Shown here: piece after piece, positions 8,963 through 16,635 of the stretch
Numbering within the stretch: position 1 is the stretch's first letter
Layout: every line of letters begins with the position of its first letter
Translations under genes and position numbers: made by a program
NCBI GenBank assembly: GCA_038225475.1
Contig: JBBRRA010000003.1
Span: forward strand, 221,237-285,236
Source of the DNA: Polymorphobacter_B sp038225475
Lineage (GTDB): Bacteria; Pseudomonadota; Alphaproteobacteria; Sphingomonadales; Sphingomonadaceae
DNA: 64,000 bases
Direction of reading: 5' to 3'
Notes under the pieces: model-generated
The model's input: only the letters and a program-made list of their open reading frames with translations
Databases searched by the model: none
What the model was told of the DNA's origin: nothing

Positions 8963-9775
8963 CTACCCCCGCCGCACCTTGCTGAGCGCTGCCACGCCGG
9001 CATTCAGTCTGGCGCGGACGTCTTCGGCGAGCGCGGGGGTGGCGGCCACCAGTCCGCGGACTTCGGGAACCGGGCGGTTGAAGCCGAGCGCGTCGCCGCC
9101 GCGTTCGGTGACGGCACCGCCCGCTTCGGTCAGGATCAGCGCGGCGGCAGCGACGTCCCATTCGGAAATCGTCCGCCCCTCGATGAACGCGTCCGCCTCG
9201 GCGCTGGCGACCTTGGCGATGCGGAGCGCCAGGCTGTTGGGCTTTTCCACCGCCACCGCATCCCAGCGTTCGGGCCAGAACGACGCCGTCAGCGTCGCAG
9301 GGTCGATCGGCATGGCGAGGCCGTTCATCGACTGCCGCCCGCTGACCGCGAGCCGGGTGCCGTTCAAATGTGCGCCGTGGCCGCGGAGCGCGACGAACAA
9401 CTGCCCGCGCGCCGGGGCGGCGAGCGCGCCCATCAGCACGCGGCCGTCCTCGACCAGTGCGACCGACACCGCCCAGCCGGTGCGCCCGCGCAGGAAATCG
9501 CGCGTGCCGTCGATCGGATCGACCACCCAGACGCGGCGACGCGTCAGCCGGTCGGGCGCATCGGCGGTTTCTTCCGACAACCAGCCGTAATCGGCGCGCG
9601 GCCCGAGCAGCTGCGCCTTGAGATAGTCGTCGAGCGCCAAGTCGGCAGCGCAGACCGGATGACCGGGGGACTTTTCCCAGCGCGCGCCGCCGCCGGCTTC
9701 GAAATGCTGCATCGCCAGCCCGCCGGCGGCGCGCGTCACGCGGACCAGCAGCCCCAGATCTTCACTCTCCGGCAA
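8963..9775 (-). CDS. Inositol monophosphatase-family protein, CysQ-like 3'(2'),5'-bisphosphate nucleotidase
   Basis: A 270-residue metal-dependent phosphatase of the IMPase/FIG superfamily. All three metal-site motifs are present: WLSEE, DPIDGTRDF, and EWDVAAAALI late in the chain. The sequence is closest in feel to CysQ (PAP phosphatase), which removes the 3'-phosphoadenosine phosphate by-product of sulfate assimilation, but other IMPases share these motifs, so the substrate is open. Its start overlaps the end of pmbA by 14 nt, so it is translated downstream of pmbA from the same mRNA. Confidence 0.85.
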   Translation of the reverse strand: MPESEDLGLLVRVTRAAGGLAMQHFEAGGGARWEKSPGHPVCAADLALDDYLKAQLLGPRADYGWLSEETADAPDRLTRRRVWVVDPIDGTRDFLRGRTGWAVSVALVEDGRVLMGALAAPARGQLFVALRGHGAHLNGTRLAVSGRQSMNGLAMPIDPATLTASFWPERWDAVAVEKPNSLALRIAKVASAEADAFIEGRTISEWDVAAAALILTEAGGAVTERGGDALGFNRPVPEVRGLVAATPALAEDVRARLNAGVAALSKVRRG

Positions 9776-11108
9776 GCGTCATCCCGTCGATGCGCAAAGT
9801 CGGCGCGTTGGTCGCGCGGCGAAAGCTGAGGTCGTTGGCGGGGGTCAGGCCAAGGAACATGTCCTTGAGGTTGCCCGCGATCGTCACTTCGGCAACCGCT
9901 GGCCCGAGCACGCCATCGGCGATCAGAAACCCGCTCGCGCCGCGGCTATAGTCGCCGGTCAGCCCGTTGACTCCCATGCCGATCAGCTCGGTGACATAAA
10001 ATCCCTGCCGGATATCGGCCATCAGTTCGCCGGGCGTGAGCGTACCCGCCGCCATATGCAGGTTCGATGGCCCGGCCCCCGGCGGTCCGGCCAGCCCGCG
10101 CGCGGCGTGGCCGGTGGGCTCGAGCCCGAGCTGCCGCGCGCTGGCGCTGTCCATCAGCCAGCCGGTAAGCACGCCCGCATCGATGACGCGGCGCGGCGCG
10201 GTGGGCAGCCCTTCGCCGTCGAACGGGCGCGATCGCAGCCCGCGCAGCCGGTGCGGCTCGTCGAGGATCGTCACGCCGGCACCGAACACGGCGGCCCCCA
10301 GCATGTCCTTCAAAAAGCTGGTCCCGCGCGCGATCGCCGAGCCGGTGATCGACCCGGCCAGATGCCCGAGCAGCGTCGCCGAGACGCGTGGATCGAACAG
10401 CACCGGCATCGCGCCGGTCGGTAGCCGCACCGGGTTCAACCGCTCGATGGCGCGCGTCCCGGCGCGGCTGCCGATCCCGTCGGGGGCGTCGAGGTCGCCG
10501 AGGTGGCGGACGCTGTGATAGGCATAGTCGCGCTGCATGTCGTCGCCGGTGCCCGCGATCACGCTTGCCGAGACGCCGTAGCTGGTGGCGCGGTAGCCGC
10601 CGGCAAAGCCGCCCGAGGTGGCCAGCGCCATGATCCCGCGCCCGGCGCTTGCGCCGCCGCCTTCGGAATTGGTGATGCCCGGCACGCCGCGCGCCGCGTC
10701 TTCGGCGGTCAGCGCCAACTGTTTCAAGCTGTCGGCGCTCGGGTCGCCGCCGTCGTCGAGATCCAGGTCGGGCGCGGGGCCGCGCAACAGCCGGTTGGTA
10801 GGCGCGAGTCCGGCATAGGCGTCTTCAGGAGCTTCGCGCGCCATCGCGACGGCGCGTTCGACGACGGCGGCGAGTGCCGCCATCGACAGGTCCGACGTCG
10901 AGACACTTGCCGAGCGGTCGCCGACAAATACGCGCAGGCCGATCTCTTCGCCCTCCGACCGCGCAATATCCTCGAGTGCGCCCAGCCGCACGCTGACTTG
11001 GGTCGAGGCATCGCCGGCATAAACGGCGTCGGCGGCATCGGCCCCCGCGCGCCGTGCAGCATCGAGGGCGTGGGTCAGGCGCGTCAGCGCGGCGTCAACG
11101 GTTAGCAT
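9762..11108 (-). CDS. pmbA: TldE/PmbA-family metallopeptidase subunit
   Basis: A 448-residue PmbA (TldE) protein, recognisable from its N-terminal region (ALEDIARSEGEEIGLRVFVGDRSASVSTSD), the central repeat-like PMPVLFDPRV stretch, and the C-terminal YSRGASGF plus FLGLTPANDLSF segments. With TldD it forms a periplasm- or cytosol-located metalloprotease acting on unstructured peptides and some modified peptides (microcin B17, CcdA). TldD carries the HExxxH zinc site; PmbA does not, and no tldD gene is in this window. It heads a two-gene unit with the CysQ-like gene. Confidence 0.9.
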   Translation of the reverse strand: MLTVDAALTRLTHALDAARRAGADAADAVYAGDASTQVSVRLGALEDIARSEGEEIGLRVFVGDRSASVSTSDLSMAALAAVVERAVAMAREAPEDAYAGLAPTNRLLRGPAPDLDLDDGGDPSADSLKQLALTAEDAARGVPGITNSEGGGASAGRGIMALATSGGFAGGYRATSYGVSASVIAGTGDDMQRDYAYHSVRHLGDLDAPDGIGSRAGTRAIERLNPVRLPTGAMPVLFDPRVSATLLGHLAGSITGSAIARGTSFLKDMLGAAVFGAGVTILDEPHRLRGLRSRPFDGEGLPTAPRRVIDAGVLTGWLMDSASARQLGLEPTGHAARGLAGPPGAGPSNLHMAAGTLTPGELMADIRQGFYVTELIGMGVNGLTGDYSRGASGFLIADGVLGPAVAEVTIAGNLKDMFLGLTPANDLSFRRATNAPTLRIDGMTLAGE

Positions 11109-11220
11109 AGCGGCCGAAATAGGGTGTCGCAGGCCCAGGGTCCAGCCCGGTGCTGCCGCGACGAAACGATTTCAGGGCACGGTGCGTTGAATGGCCACGG
11201 CCTAAACAGGGAATAGCTTA

Positions 11221-11379
11221 ATGACGCTCGGGACCATTTTACTCATCGTGCTGATCCTCGTGCTGATCGGCGCGCTGCCAAGCTGGGGATATAGCCGCAG
11301 CTGGGGCTATGCGCCGTCGGGCGGGCTCGGGCTGGTGGTGCTCATCGTGGTCATCCTGGTTTTCATGGGCCGCATCTGA
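11221..11379 (+). CDS. DUF3309 small hydrophobic membrane protein
   Basis: A 52-residue protein: TM helix (LGTILLIVLILVLIGALP), a short loop SWGYSRSWGYAPSGG, then a second TM helix ending MGRI. This layout, with a Tyr/Trp/Gly loop between two helices, is that of DUF3309, a small family widespread in proteobacteria with no known function. Its 3' end overlaps the antisense MFS gene by 73 nt (11307-11379). ATG 11221 follows the purine-rich ACAGGGAA (about 11204-11211), an acceptable ribosome-binding site. Confidence 0.75.
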   Translation: MTLGTILLIVLILVLIGALPSWGYSRSWGYAPSGGLGLVVLIVVILVFMGRI

Positions 11380-12671
11380 GGTGCAGGCGGCGCGGCGGCG
11401 CGAAAAATCGCCAACGCGCCGCCGACGCATAGCGCGGCCAGCAGGAACGGCGCGCCGGGTATATGCACCGCTGCACCGGGCGCGGACGACCATGCGAACA
11501 ACTGCGTCATGATCGCCGGGCCAAGGATGTTCGCGAGGCTGAACAGGCTGGCGACCGCGCCTTGCAGTTCGCCCTGTTCGTTGCGCCCGACCTGCGCCGA
11601 CATCAGCGCCTGCAGCGACGGATAGATGAACCCCGACAGCGCGCCGACCGCGATCCCGGCGTACAGCATCCAGCCCTGATCGGCGACGGCGTAGATCAGA
11701 TACGCCGCGACCGCACTCACTCCGCCGACGACGATCAGCCGCCGTTCGCCGTATTTCGGCACGGCAAAGCGCAGCAGTCCGCCCTGCATCACCGCGGCGC
11801 TGACGCCGACTGCGGCCAGGCTGTAACCGACCTCGGCCGGGGTCCAGCCGAACCGCTGGATGACATAAAAGGTCCACGTCGATTGCAGCGCCATCCCTGC
11901 GAAGACGACAAGGAAGGTCGCCGCCGCCAGCGCCAGCACGATGGGGGTCTGGGCGCGCAGGTGGAGCAGCGAGCCGACCGCATTCGCGCGCCGCCAGTCG
12001 AACGGCCGCCGGTCCGCCACGCCAAGGCTTTCGGGTAGGATGAACCAGCCATAGGCGGCGTTCGCGAGCGCGAGGCCGGCCGCCACGAGGAACGGCAGCC
12101 GCGTGCCATATTGACCAAGGATGCCACCGATCGCTGGTCCGATGACAAAGCCGAAGCCGAACCCCAGCCCGATCAGCCCGAAGTTTGCGGCGCGCTTTTC
12201 GGGCGGCGTCACATCGGCGATATAGGCATAGGCGGTGTTGAACGACGCCCCGGTGATGCCCGCGACCAGCCGACCCGCGAACAGCCACGCCAGCGTCGGC
12301 GCGAACGCCATCGCCAGATAATCGACGCCGAACGCCAGAAGCGACGCGAGCAGCACCGGCCGCCGCCCGAAGCGGTCCGACAACCCGCCCATGACCGGGC
12401 CGAAGGTGAACTGCATGACCGCATAACCGACCATCAGCCAGCCGCTGATGCGTGCCGCCCCCGTCAACGTCGCGCCGGTCAGCGCGCCGATCAACTTGGG
12501 CAGCACCGGGATGACGATGCCAAAGCCGATCGTGTCGACCAGCACGGTGACGAAGATAAACGCCAGCGCATGACGCAGCCGCGGATCGTTTGCCGCAGTC
12601 ACGACTCGTGCTGGCCGATTGGGGGTCGCAGTCTGTACATGGGGAGGGTCCGGGAGCGATGGATAGTACAT
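11307..12671 (-). CDS. Major facilitator superfamily exporter, TetA-like
   Basis: A 12-TM MFS transporter of about 454 residues. The drug:H+ antiporter motif A is GGLSDRFGRRPVLL between TM2 and TM3, and the N-terminal helix FIFVTVLVDTIGFGIVIPVLP is typical of TetA/class DHA1 pumps. Substrate unknown; the TetA name reflects resemblance, not tetracycline resistance. Start uncertain: ATG 12671 shares its CATG with the divergent gene's ATG, whereas GTG 12602 would leave room for a promoter and trims a Pro-rich leader. The polar C-terminal tail (MKTRMTTMSTT...) is read antisense to the DUF3309 gene. Confidence 0.85.
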   Translation of the reverse strand: MYYPSLPDPPHVQTATPNRPARVVTAANDPRLRHALAFIFVTVLVDTIGFGIVIPVLPKLIGALTGATLTGAARISGWLMVGYAVMQFTFGPVMGGLSDRFGRRPVLLASLLAFGVDYLAMAFAPTLAWLFAGRLVAGITGASFNTAYAYIADVTPPEKRAANFGLIGLGFGFGFVIGPAIGGILGQYGTRLPFLVAAGLALANAAYGWFILPESLGVADRRPFDWRRANAVGSLLHLRAQTPIVLALAAATFLVVFAGMALQSTWTFYVIQRFGWTPAEVGYSLAAVGVSAAVMQGGLLRFAVPKYGERRLIVVGGVSAVAAYLIYAVADQGWMLYAGIAVGALSGFIYPSLQALMSAQVGRNEQGELQGAVASLFSLANILGPAIMTQLFAWSSAPGAAVHIPGAPFLLAALCVGGALAIFRAAAPPAPQMRPMKTRMTTMSTTSPSPPDGA

Positions 12672-12903
12672 GCTAGGCAAGATCGACGCGCAGGGCCAAC
12701 CCTCAATCACGGTCGATGCGCGCGGATTGCGGTGCCCGTGGCCGATCCTGCGGCTGGCGAGTGCAGCGCGACGCGGTGGGGACCGTTTCGACCTGCTCGC
12801 CGACGATCCCGCGACCGCAACCGAGCTTGCCGCTTATGCTGCCGAACGCGGTTGGCTGGTCGCCGCGGTCGACGGCGGCTTCCGAGTCACGCTGCCGGGC
12901 TGA
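12670..12903 (+). CDS. TusA/SirA-like sulfur-carrier protein
   Basis: A 77-residue protein with the TusA-family CPxP motif (GLRCPWPILRL) holding the persulfide cysteine at about residue 22, followed by the usual helix and DDPATATELAAYAAERGW. TusA proteins accept sulfur from a cysteine desulfurase for tRNA 2-thiouridine or molybdenum cofactor pathways; which one applies here is unknown and no partner gene is adjacent. It is divergent from the MFS gene, with ATG codons on the two strands sharing the same CATG if the longer MFS start is used, and convergent with the following lipoprotein gene. Confidence 0.82.
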   Translation: MLGKIDAQGQPSITVDARGLRCPWPILRLASAARRGGDRFDLLADDPATATELAAYAAERGWLVAAVDGGFRVTLPG

Positions 12904-12906
12904 ACA

Positions 12907-14427
12907 TTAACGCGCGCCGCGCTTGGGCGTGATGCCGAGCCGCGCCAGCGGGTGCGCGCCCGCGCTGTTGTCGGTCCAGCCGGTGACGCGCGGCTGCACC
13001 AGCGACCAGCGCACCGGGCGAAACAGCGCGATCAGCGGCGCATCGGCAACGAAGGCGGCCTCCGTCGTCGCAACCGCGCCCGGATCGGTTGCCGCCATGT
13101 CGAGCAGCAGGTCGGCGGCGGGATTGCAATAGCCCCCGGCACCGACGCCGCAGCGAAACGGCCCCAGGAAGAATGCTGCGGTCTCGACCGGCGCGACGCG
13201 CTCGCTCAGCGCGAGTTCGAAATCGCCGCGCTTGACCGCCAGCGCAAGGTCGGTGGCGCTCAACTCGCGCGGCGACGCGGTGACGCCGATCGCGCTCCAG
13301 TCGGCGGCGACGGCCGCAAACACGCTGGCATGTTCGCGCCCCGGCGGCAGGCTGACGGCAACAGCGAGCGGGTGCGCAGCGTCGAACCCCGCCGCCGCCA
13401 ACAGTGCGCGCGCCGCATCGAGCCGCGCGGCGGGGGCGAGCATCGCCCAGTCGGGCAGCGCCGCCACCGGCGCGCTTGCCATGCCCGGCGGCAGCATCCC
13501 CATGATCGGCACCATCGCCGGAATCCCGAACAGCCGCGCGCCAAGGCCGTCGCGGGTGATCGCCATCGACAACGCGCGGCGCACGCGGACATCGGCAAGC
13601 GGCCCGCTGCGGACATTGGCAAGATAGCCGTAGATGCCGGTGGTCGGCTCGACGCGCAGCACCTGCGGGCCGAGCAGCCGCGCGTCGGACAGCCCCGCCA
13701 GCCCGCTGCCGGTAACGATGTCGGTCCGGTCATGCGCAAACCGCGCCACCGCCATGCCGGGGTCTTCGACGGGCGTTAGTTCGATGCGCCCCAACCCGAT
13801 GCCGGCGGCGTCATAATAGGTGGCGTTGCGCGTCAGCACGATCGGGCGGGTGGCGGCATCCTGTAATGCGAAGGCACCCAACGCCGGCGGGCGCGGCCCG
13901 GCGCGCGTCACGGCGAGGTCGGGTTGCGCGAGCAGCGTCAACAGGCCCGGCGATGCTGCCACCAGCCGGATTTCGACCACGGTGTCGAGCGGTGCGTTGA
14001 CGCCGAGCGTTGCCGGCGCTGCATGGCCCGCAGCGATCGCCGCGGCGTTTTCGATCATCGCCATCTCGGGCTTGAGCGGGTTGATGCTGGCGGGCGCGAT
14101 GATCCGGCGAAACACGCTGACGACATCGCCGCCGACCAGCTTGCGGCCGTCGGCCCATGCAGCCGGGCGCAACCGGAAGATGACGCTGTGGCCGTCGTTC
14201 GATACCCGCCAGCTCGACGCCAGCCCCGGCACGACCCGGCCCGATGCGTCGAAATCGGTCAGCCCCGCTTGCGTCGCGGCGGCGATCACGCGGCGCGGAG
14301 CACCCGCCGGATCGGTCGCGGTGCCGATCACATCGACGCGAATCGTCGCCCCCGACTGGTCGGGCGACGCCGGCTGGCACGCGGCAAGTGCCAGCAACAG
14401 CGGGGCAGGGACAAGGCGCAGCTTCAT
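12907..14427 (-). CDS. Peptide-type ABC-transporter solute-binding lipoprotein (SBP_bac_5)
   Basis: A 506-residue secreted lipoprotein with lipobox LAAC (Cys at residue 17) and the layout of family-5 (oligopeptide/dipeptide/nickel) solute-binding proteins: GRVVPGLASSWRVSNDGHSVIFRLRP and WADGRKLVGGDVV near the N terminus, then ADVRVRRALSMAITRDG in the middle. It would bind a peptide-like solute outside the inner membrane. No permease or ATPase gene is next to it, so it is an orphan component here. It ends 3 nt from the TusA-like gene (convergent) and is divergent from cysteine synthase. Confidence 0.82.
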   Translation of the reverse strand: MKLRLVPAPLLLALAACQPASPDQSGATIRVDVIGTATDPAGAPRRVIAAATQAGLTDFDASGRVVPGLASSWRVSNDGHSVIFRLRPAAWADGRKLVGGDVVSVFRRIIAPASINPLKPEMAMIENAAAIAAGHAAPATLGVNAPLDTVVEIRLVAASPGLLTLLAQPDLAVTRAGPRPPALGAFALQDAATRPIVLTRNATYYDAAGIGLGRIELTPVEDPGMAVARFAHDRTDIVTGSGLAGLSDARLLGPQVLRVEPTTGIYGYLANVRSGPLADVRVRRALSMAITRDGLGARLFGIPAMVPIMGMLPPGMASAPVAALPDWAMLAPAARLDAARALLAAAGFDAAHPLAVAVSLPPGREHASVFAAVAADWSAIGVTASPRELSATDLALAVKRGDFELALSERVAPVETAAFFLGPFRCGVGAGGYCNPAADLLLDMAATDPGAVATTEAAFVADAPLIALFRPVRWSLVQPRVTGWTDNSAGAHPLARLGITPKRGAR

Positions 14428-14487
14428 CGGCCCCTCCTAGCGGGTGCAGCCTTGCCACGCCACCGGTGGACGATTAGGGCCGAACGG

Positions 14488-15519
14488 ATGACCAGCCCCG
14501 CCCCCGATGTGACCGCTTTGATCGGCAATACGCCGCTGATCCGCCTGCGCGGCCCATCGGCGCGCACCGGTTGCGAAATCCTTGGCAAGTGCGAGTTCAT
14601 GAACCCCGGCGGCTCGGTCAAGGACCGCGCCGCACTGTATATCATCCGGGATGCCGAGGCGCGCGGCGTGCTCAAGCCCGGCGGGACAATCGTCGAGGGC
14701 ACGGCGGGCAATACCGGCATCGGGCTCGCGGTGGTCGCCAACGCGCTTGGCTATCGGACCGTGATCGTCATGCCCGACACCCAGTCGCGCGAAAAGCAGG
14801 ACACCTTGCGCGCGCTCGGTGCCGAACTCGTGCTGGTACCTGCCGCGCCGTACAGCAACCCCGGTCATTATGTGCACACTTCGCGGCGGCTGGCGGAGGA
14901 AACGCCGGGCGCGGTCTGGGCAAACCAGTTCGACAACATCGCCAACCGGCTGGCGCATATCAAGACGACCGCGCCCGAAATCTGGGCACAAACCGGCGGG
15001 CGGGTCGACGGCTTCACCTGCGCGGCCGGCACCGGTGGCACGCTGGCGGGTGTCGGACTGGGGCTGAAGGCGTTCAACGCCGACATCATGATCGCGCTGA
15101 CCGATCCCGACGGGGCGTCGCTGTACGAGTGGTTCGCACACGGCGAGCTCAAGTCGAGCGGCAATTCGGTGTCGGAGGGTATCGGTCAAAGCCGGATTAC
15201 CGCCAATCTGGAAGGTGCGCCGGTCGATACGCAGTTTCGCGTCTCGGACGCCGACGCGCTGCCGGTCATGCACGCGCTGCTCGCCGACGAAGGGCTTTGT
15301 CTGGGTCTGTCGTCGGCGATCAACGTGACGGGGGCCGAGCGGCTGGCAGCGGCGATGGGGCCGGGCAAAACGATTGTCACGATCCTTTGCGACTCCGGGC
15401 TCCGCTACCTGTCGACGCTGTATAATCCCGCCTGGTGTGCGGCAAAACACATCGCCCCGCCGCCGTGGCTGCGGCCAGCGCTCGACAAAACGCCAGCGCC
15501 GAACTATACCAACGGTTAA
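14488..15519 (+). CDS. cysK: Cysteine synthase (O-acetylserine sulfhydrylase), PLP enzyme
   Basis: A 343-residue beta-family PLP enzyme. It starts at ATG 14488 with LIGNTPLIRL soon after, the universal opening of cysteine synthases. The PLP lysine is Lys45 in NPGGSVKDR; the phosphate-binding loop is GTAGNTGIG; a late Ser-rich GLSSAIN and the LCDSGLRYLSTLYN strand close the active site. It makes cysteine from O-acetylserine and sulfide. The frame is open upstream, but that extension lies over the divergent lipoprotein gene and is spurious. The C-terminal tail is slightly longer than usual for CysK. Confidence 0.9.
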   Translation: MTSPAPDVTALIGNTPLIRLRGPSARTGCEILGKCEFMNPGGSVKDRAALYIIRDAEARGVLKPGGTIVEGTAGNTGIGLAVVANALGYRTVIVMPDTQSREKQDTLRALGAELVLVPAAPYSNPGHYVHTSRRLAEETPGAVWANQFDNIANRLAHIKTTAPEIWAQTGGRVDGFTCAAGTGGTLAGVGLGLKAFNADIMIALTDPDGASLYEWFAHGELKSSGNSVSEGIGQSRITANLEGAPVDTQFRVSDADALPVMHALLADEGLCLGLSSAINVTGAERLAAAMGPGKTIVTILCDSGLRYLSTLYNPAWCAAKHIAPPPWLRPALDKTPAPNYTNG

Positions 15520-15599
15520 GACCTTCGTCATATGGTTCGGATTGGCGATGCCGCGTACGAATGAGCACGCCATGAGTTCCCAACCAAAGTGAGCTCGAT

Positions 15600-15851
15600 T
15601 TGAAAATTTCAAAAGCCAAAAACGCAATGACATCCGGGGCAACCGGGCACCGGTTCCGGGTCGGGCTGACCGGGCTTGCCGCGATTTTTCTCGTGGTCAT
15701 GGTCGCGGCTGCAGGGATGCGTCCCGATCGTTCGATGGCGCCGGCTGGCGCGCATGCCGAAACCCTGTCGATGCTCGGTGTGGCTCCCGGTGCCCGTGCC
15801 GAAGTTGTGCCGGTCAAGACTGCGCCGCGGTTGACGCCCCGGGCCCGCTGA
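15600..15851 (+). CDS. Small single-TM hypothetical protein
   Basis: An 83-residue protein if it starts at TTG 15600 (MKISKAKNA); 74 residues if it starts at ATG 15627. One hydrophobic segment (VGLTGLAAIFLVVMVAAAGM) suggests an anchor or uncleaved signal, then a Pro/Ala-rich tail with a basic C terminus. I do not recognise a family. It sits between cysK and the dcw control region, 80 nt after cysK. Codon use looks like its neighbours, which is the main argument for it being real. Confidence 0.5.
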   Translation: MKISKAKNAMTSGATGHRFRVGLTGLAAIFLVVMVAAAGMRPDRSMAPAGAHAETLSMLGVAPGARAEVVPVKTAPRLTPRAR

Positions 15852-15893
15852 CTCACCGTTTATAACGGCGAAGCCCGGCGCTCGCCCACATAG

Positions 15894-15902
15894 TTATCCA
15901 CA
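15894..15902 (+). promoter_or_regulatory. Consensus DnaA box
   Basis: TTATCCACA, an exact match to the strong DnaA-box consensus, about 110 bp upstream of the candidate mraZ -35. One 9-mer can occur by chance; the second related nonamer at 16040 and the location in front of the division cluster make it worth noting. Confidence 0.5.
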
Positions 15903-15912
15903 AGTCTCCCGG

Positions 15913-15929
15913 TCCGGATCAAATCCGGA
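15913..15929. repeat. 7-bp palindrome TCCGGAT/ATCCGGA
   Basis: Arms TCCGGAT (15913-15919) and ATCCGGA (15923-15929) around CAA. It could be an operator for a dimeric regulator or the end hairpin of the small upstream gene; there is no T-run after it. Confidence 0.45.
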
Positions 15930-15995
15930 ACAGTTAAATTGTCGCGGCCTCAAGTGATTGAGATCGCTTCAAAGTGGTGGCTTTAGCCCAGCCTG

Positions 15996-16030
15996 CCCAT
16001 AAATTTCCGTTGTATTCCCATGATTGCCCA
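15996..16030 (-). promoter_or_regulatory. Candidate MraZ-box repeats
   Basis: Read on the + strand, CCCA occurs at 15996, 16017 and 16027, with a degenerate CCGT at 16007. On the - strand this is TGGG repeated with a 10-bp period (TGGGCAATCA-TGGGAATACA-ACGG). MraZ proteins bind tandem TGGG-type repeats with 5-nt spacers upstream of their own gene. The repeats overlap the candidate mraZ promoter spacer, as expected for autorepression. Orientation and one imperfect copy are reasons for caution. Confidence 0.5.
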
Positions 16031-16037
16031 TGATAAT
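16010..16037 (+). promoter_or_regulatory. Candidate sigma70-type promoter for the dcw cluster
   Basis: A good -10, GATAAT (16032-16037), with a weak -35, TTGTAT (16010-16015), 16 bp apart. The MraZ-like repeats cover the spacer and the second DnaA-like box begins 2 bp past the -10. The predicted start is near 16044. Confidence 0.45.
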
Positions 16038-16039
16038 GC

Positions 16040-16048
16040 TTTTCCACA
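16040..16048 (+). promoter_or_regulatory. DnaA-box-like nonamer at the predicted transcription start
   Basis: TTTTCCACA, a common functional variant of the DnaA box (one change from consensus at position 3), placed over the predicted transcription start of the dcw cluster. Confidence 0.4.
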
Positions 16049-16161
16049 GTGAGTGCGGGGAAGTATCACCCTTGATCCGATGACGCGTTAACCAGCCGGT
16101 TTTCGCGACCGGCGAAGGTTTGCCTCCTGCCTCGGGCATTCGGCAGGGTGGCAACGGCCAG

Positions 16162-16635
16162 GTGACAACGGAACTTTTCCACGGCTATGCGCTGAACGCG
16201 ATCGACGCGAAGAACCGCGTATCCGTGCCTGCTGCGTTTCGTGACGTCATCCTGGCACGCTCCGATACCCGCGCCGTGGTCATCGCCATTTCCGAACATT
16301 CGCCGTGCCTGATCGGCTATGACAGCCGCCGCTCGGCGAAGCTGCAGGCCGATATCGAAGCACGCTTTGCCGGCGACTGGTCGCCCGCGCGCGATGCGCA
16401 GGCGCGGTTGGCGTTCGGCGCGTCGGAGCATGTCGGCATGGAGGATACCGGTCGGATCATCCTGTCGCCGACCTTGAAGGACATGGGCGAAATCGACCGC
16501 CATGCGTTTTTCCTCGGAGCGGGCGAGTATTTCGAAATCTGGAACCCCAAGCTGTTGCTCGACAGCCCGGGGCTCGACGCGCGGATGGCGCGCATCATCC
16601 GCCGCCAGCTCGATGACAAGGGCGTCGTGCTATGA
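16162..16635 (+). CDS. mraZ: MraZ, transcriptional regulator of the dcw cluster
   Basis: A 157-residue MraZ with two AbrB-like SpoVT domains. The first carries the family signature DAKNRVSVPAAFR near the N terminus; the second has the degenerate repeat EDTGRIILSPTLKD. I choose GTG 16162 (MTTELFHGYALNAIDAKN), the usual MraZ opening, rather than the in-frame start at 16120. MraZ binds DNA as an octamer-like ring and represses its own operon. Its stop overlaps the rsmH start (ATGA). Confidence 0.93.
   Translation: MTTELFHGYALNAIDAKNRVSVPAAFRDVILARSDTRAVVIAISEHSPCLIGYDSRRSAKLQADIEARFAGDWSPARDAQARLAFGASEHVGMEDTGRIILSPTLKDMGEIDRHAFFLGAGEYFEIWNPKLLLDSPGLDARMARIIRRQLDDKGVVL

Larger units (their letters stand above)
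15852..16161. other. dcw cluster control region, about 310 bp without a gene
   Basis: A comparatively AT-rich stretch between the small TM protein and mraZ. It holds two DnaA-box-like nonamers, a 7-bp palindrome, 10-bp-spaced MraZ-box-like repeats and a candidate sigma70-type promoter, each listed separately. From the predicted transcription start to the mraZ start codon there is a leader of about 118 nt. I see no convincing small gene in it. Confidence 0.6.

Noticed and set aside
15894..16048. Replication origin suggested by DnaA-box-like nonamers
   Set aside because: Only two boxes, no AT-rich unwinding element, and no dnaA, hemE or parAB nearby; a regulatory role is more plausible.
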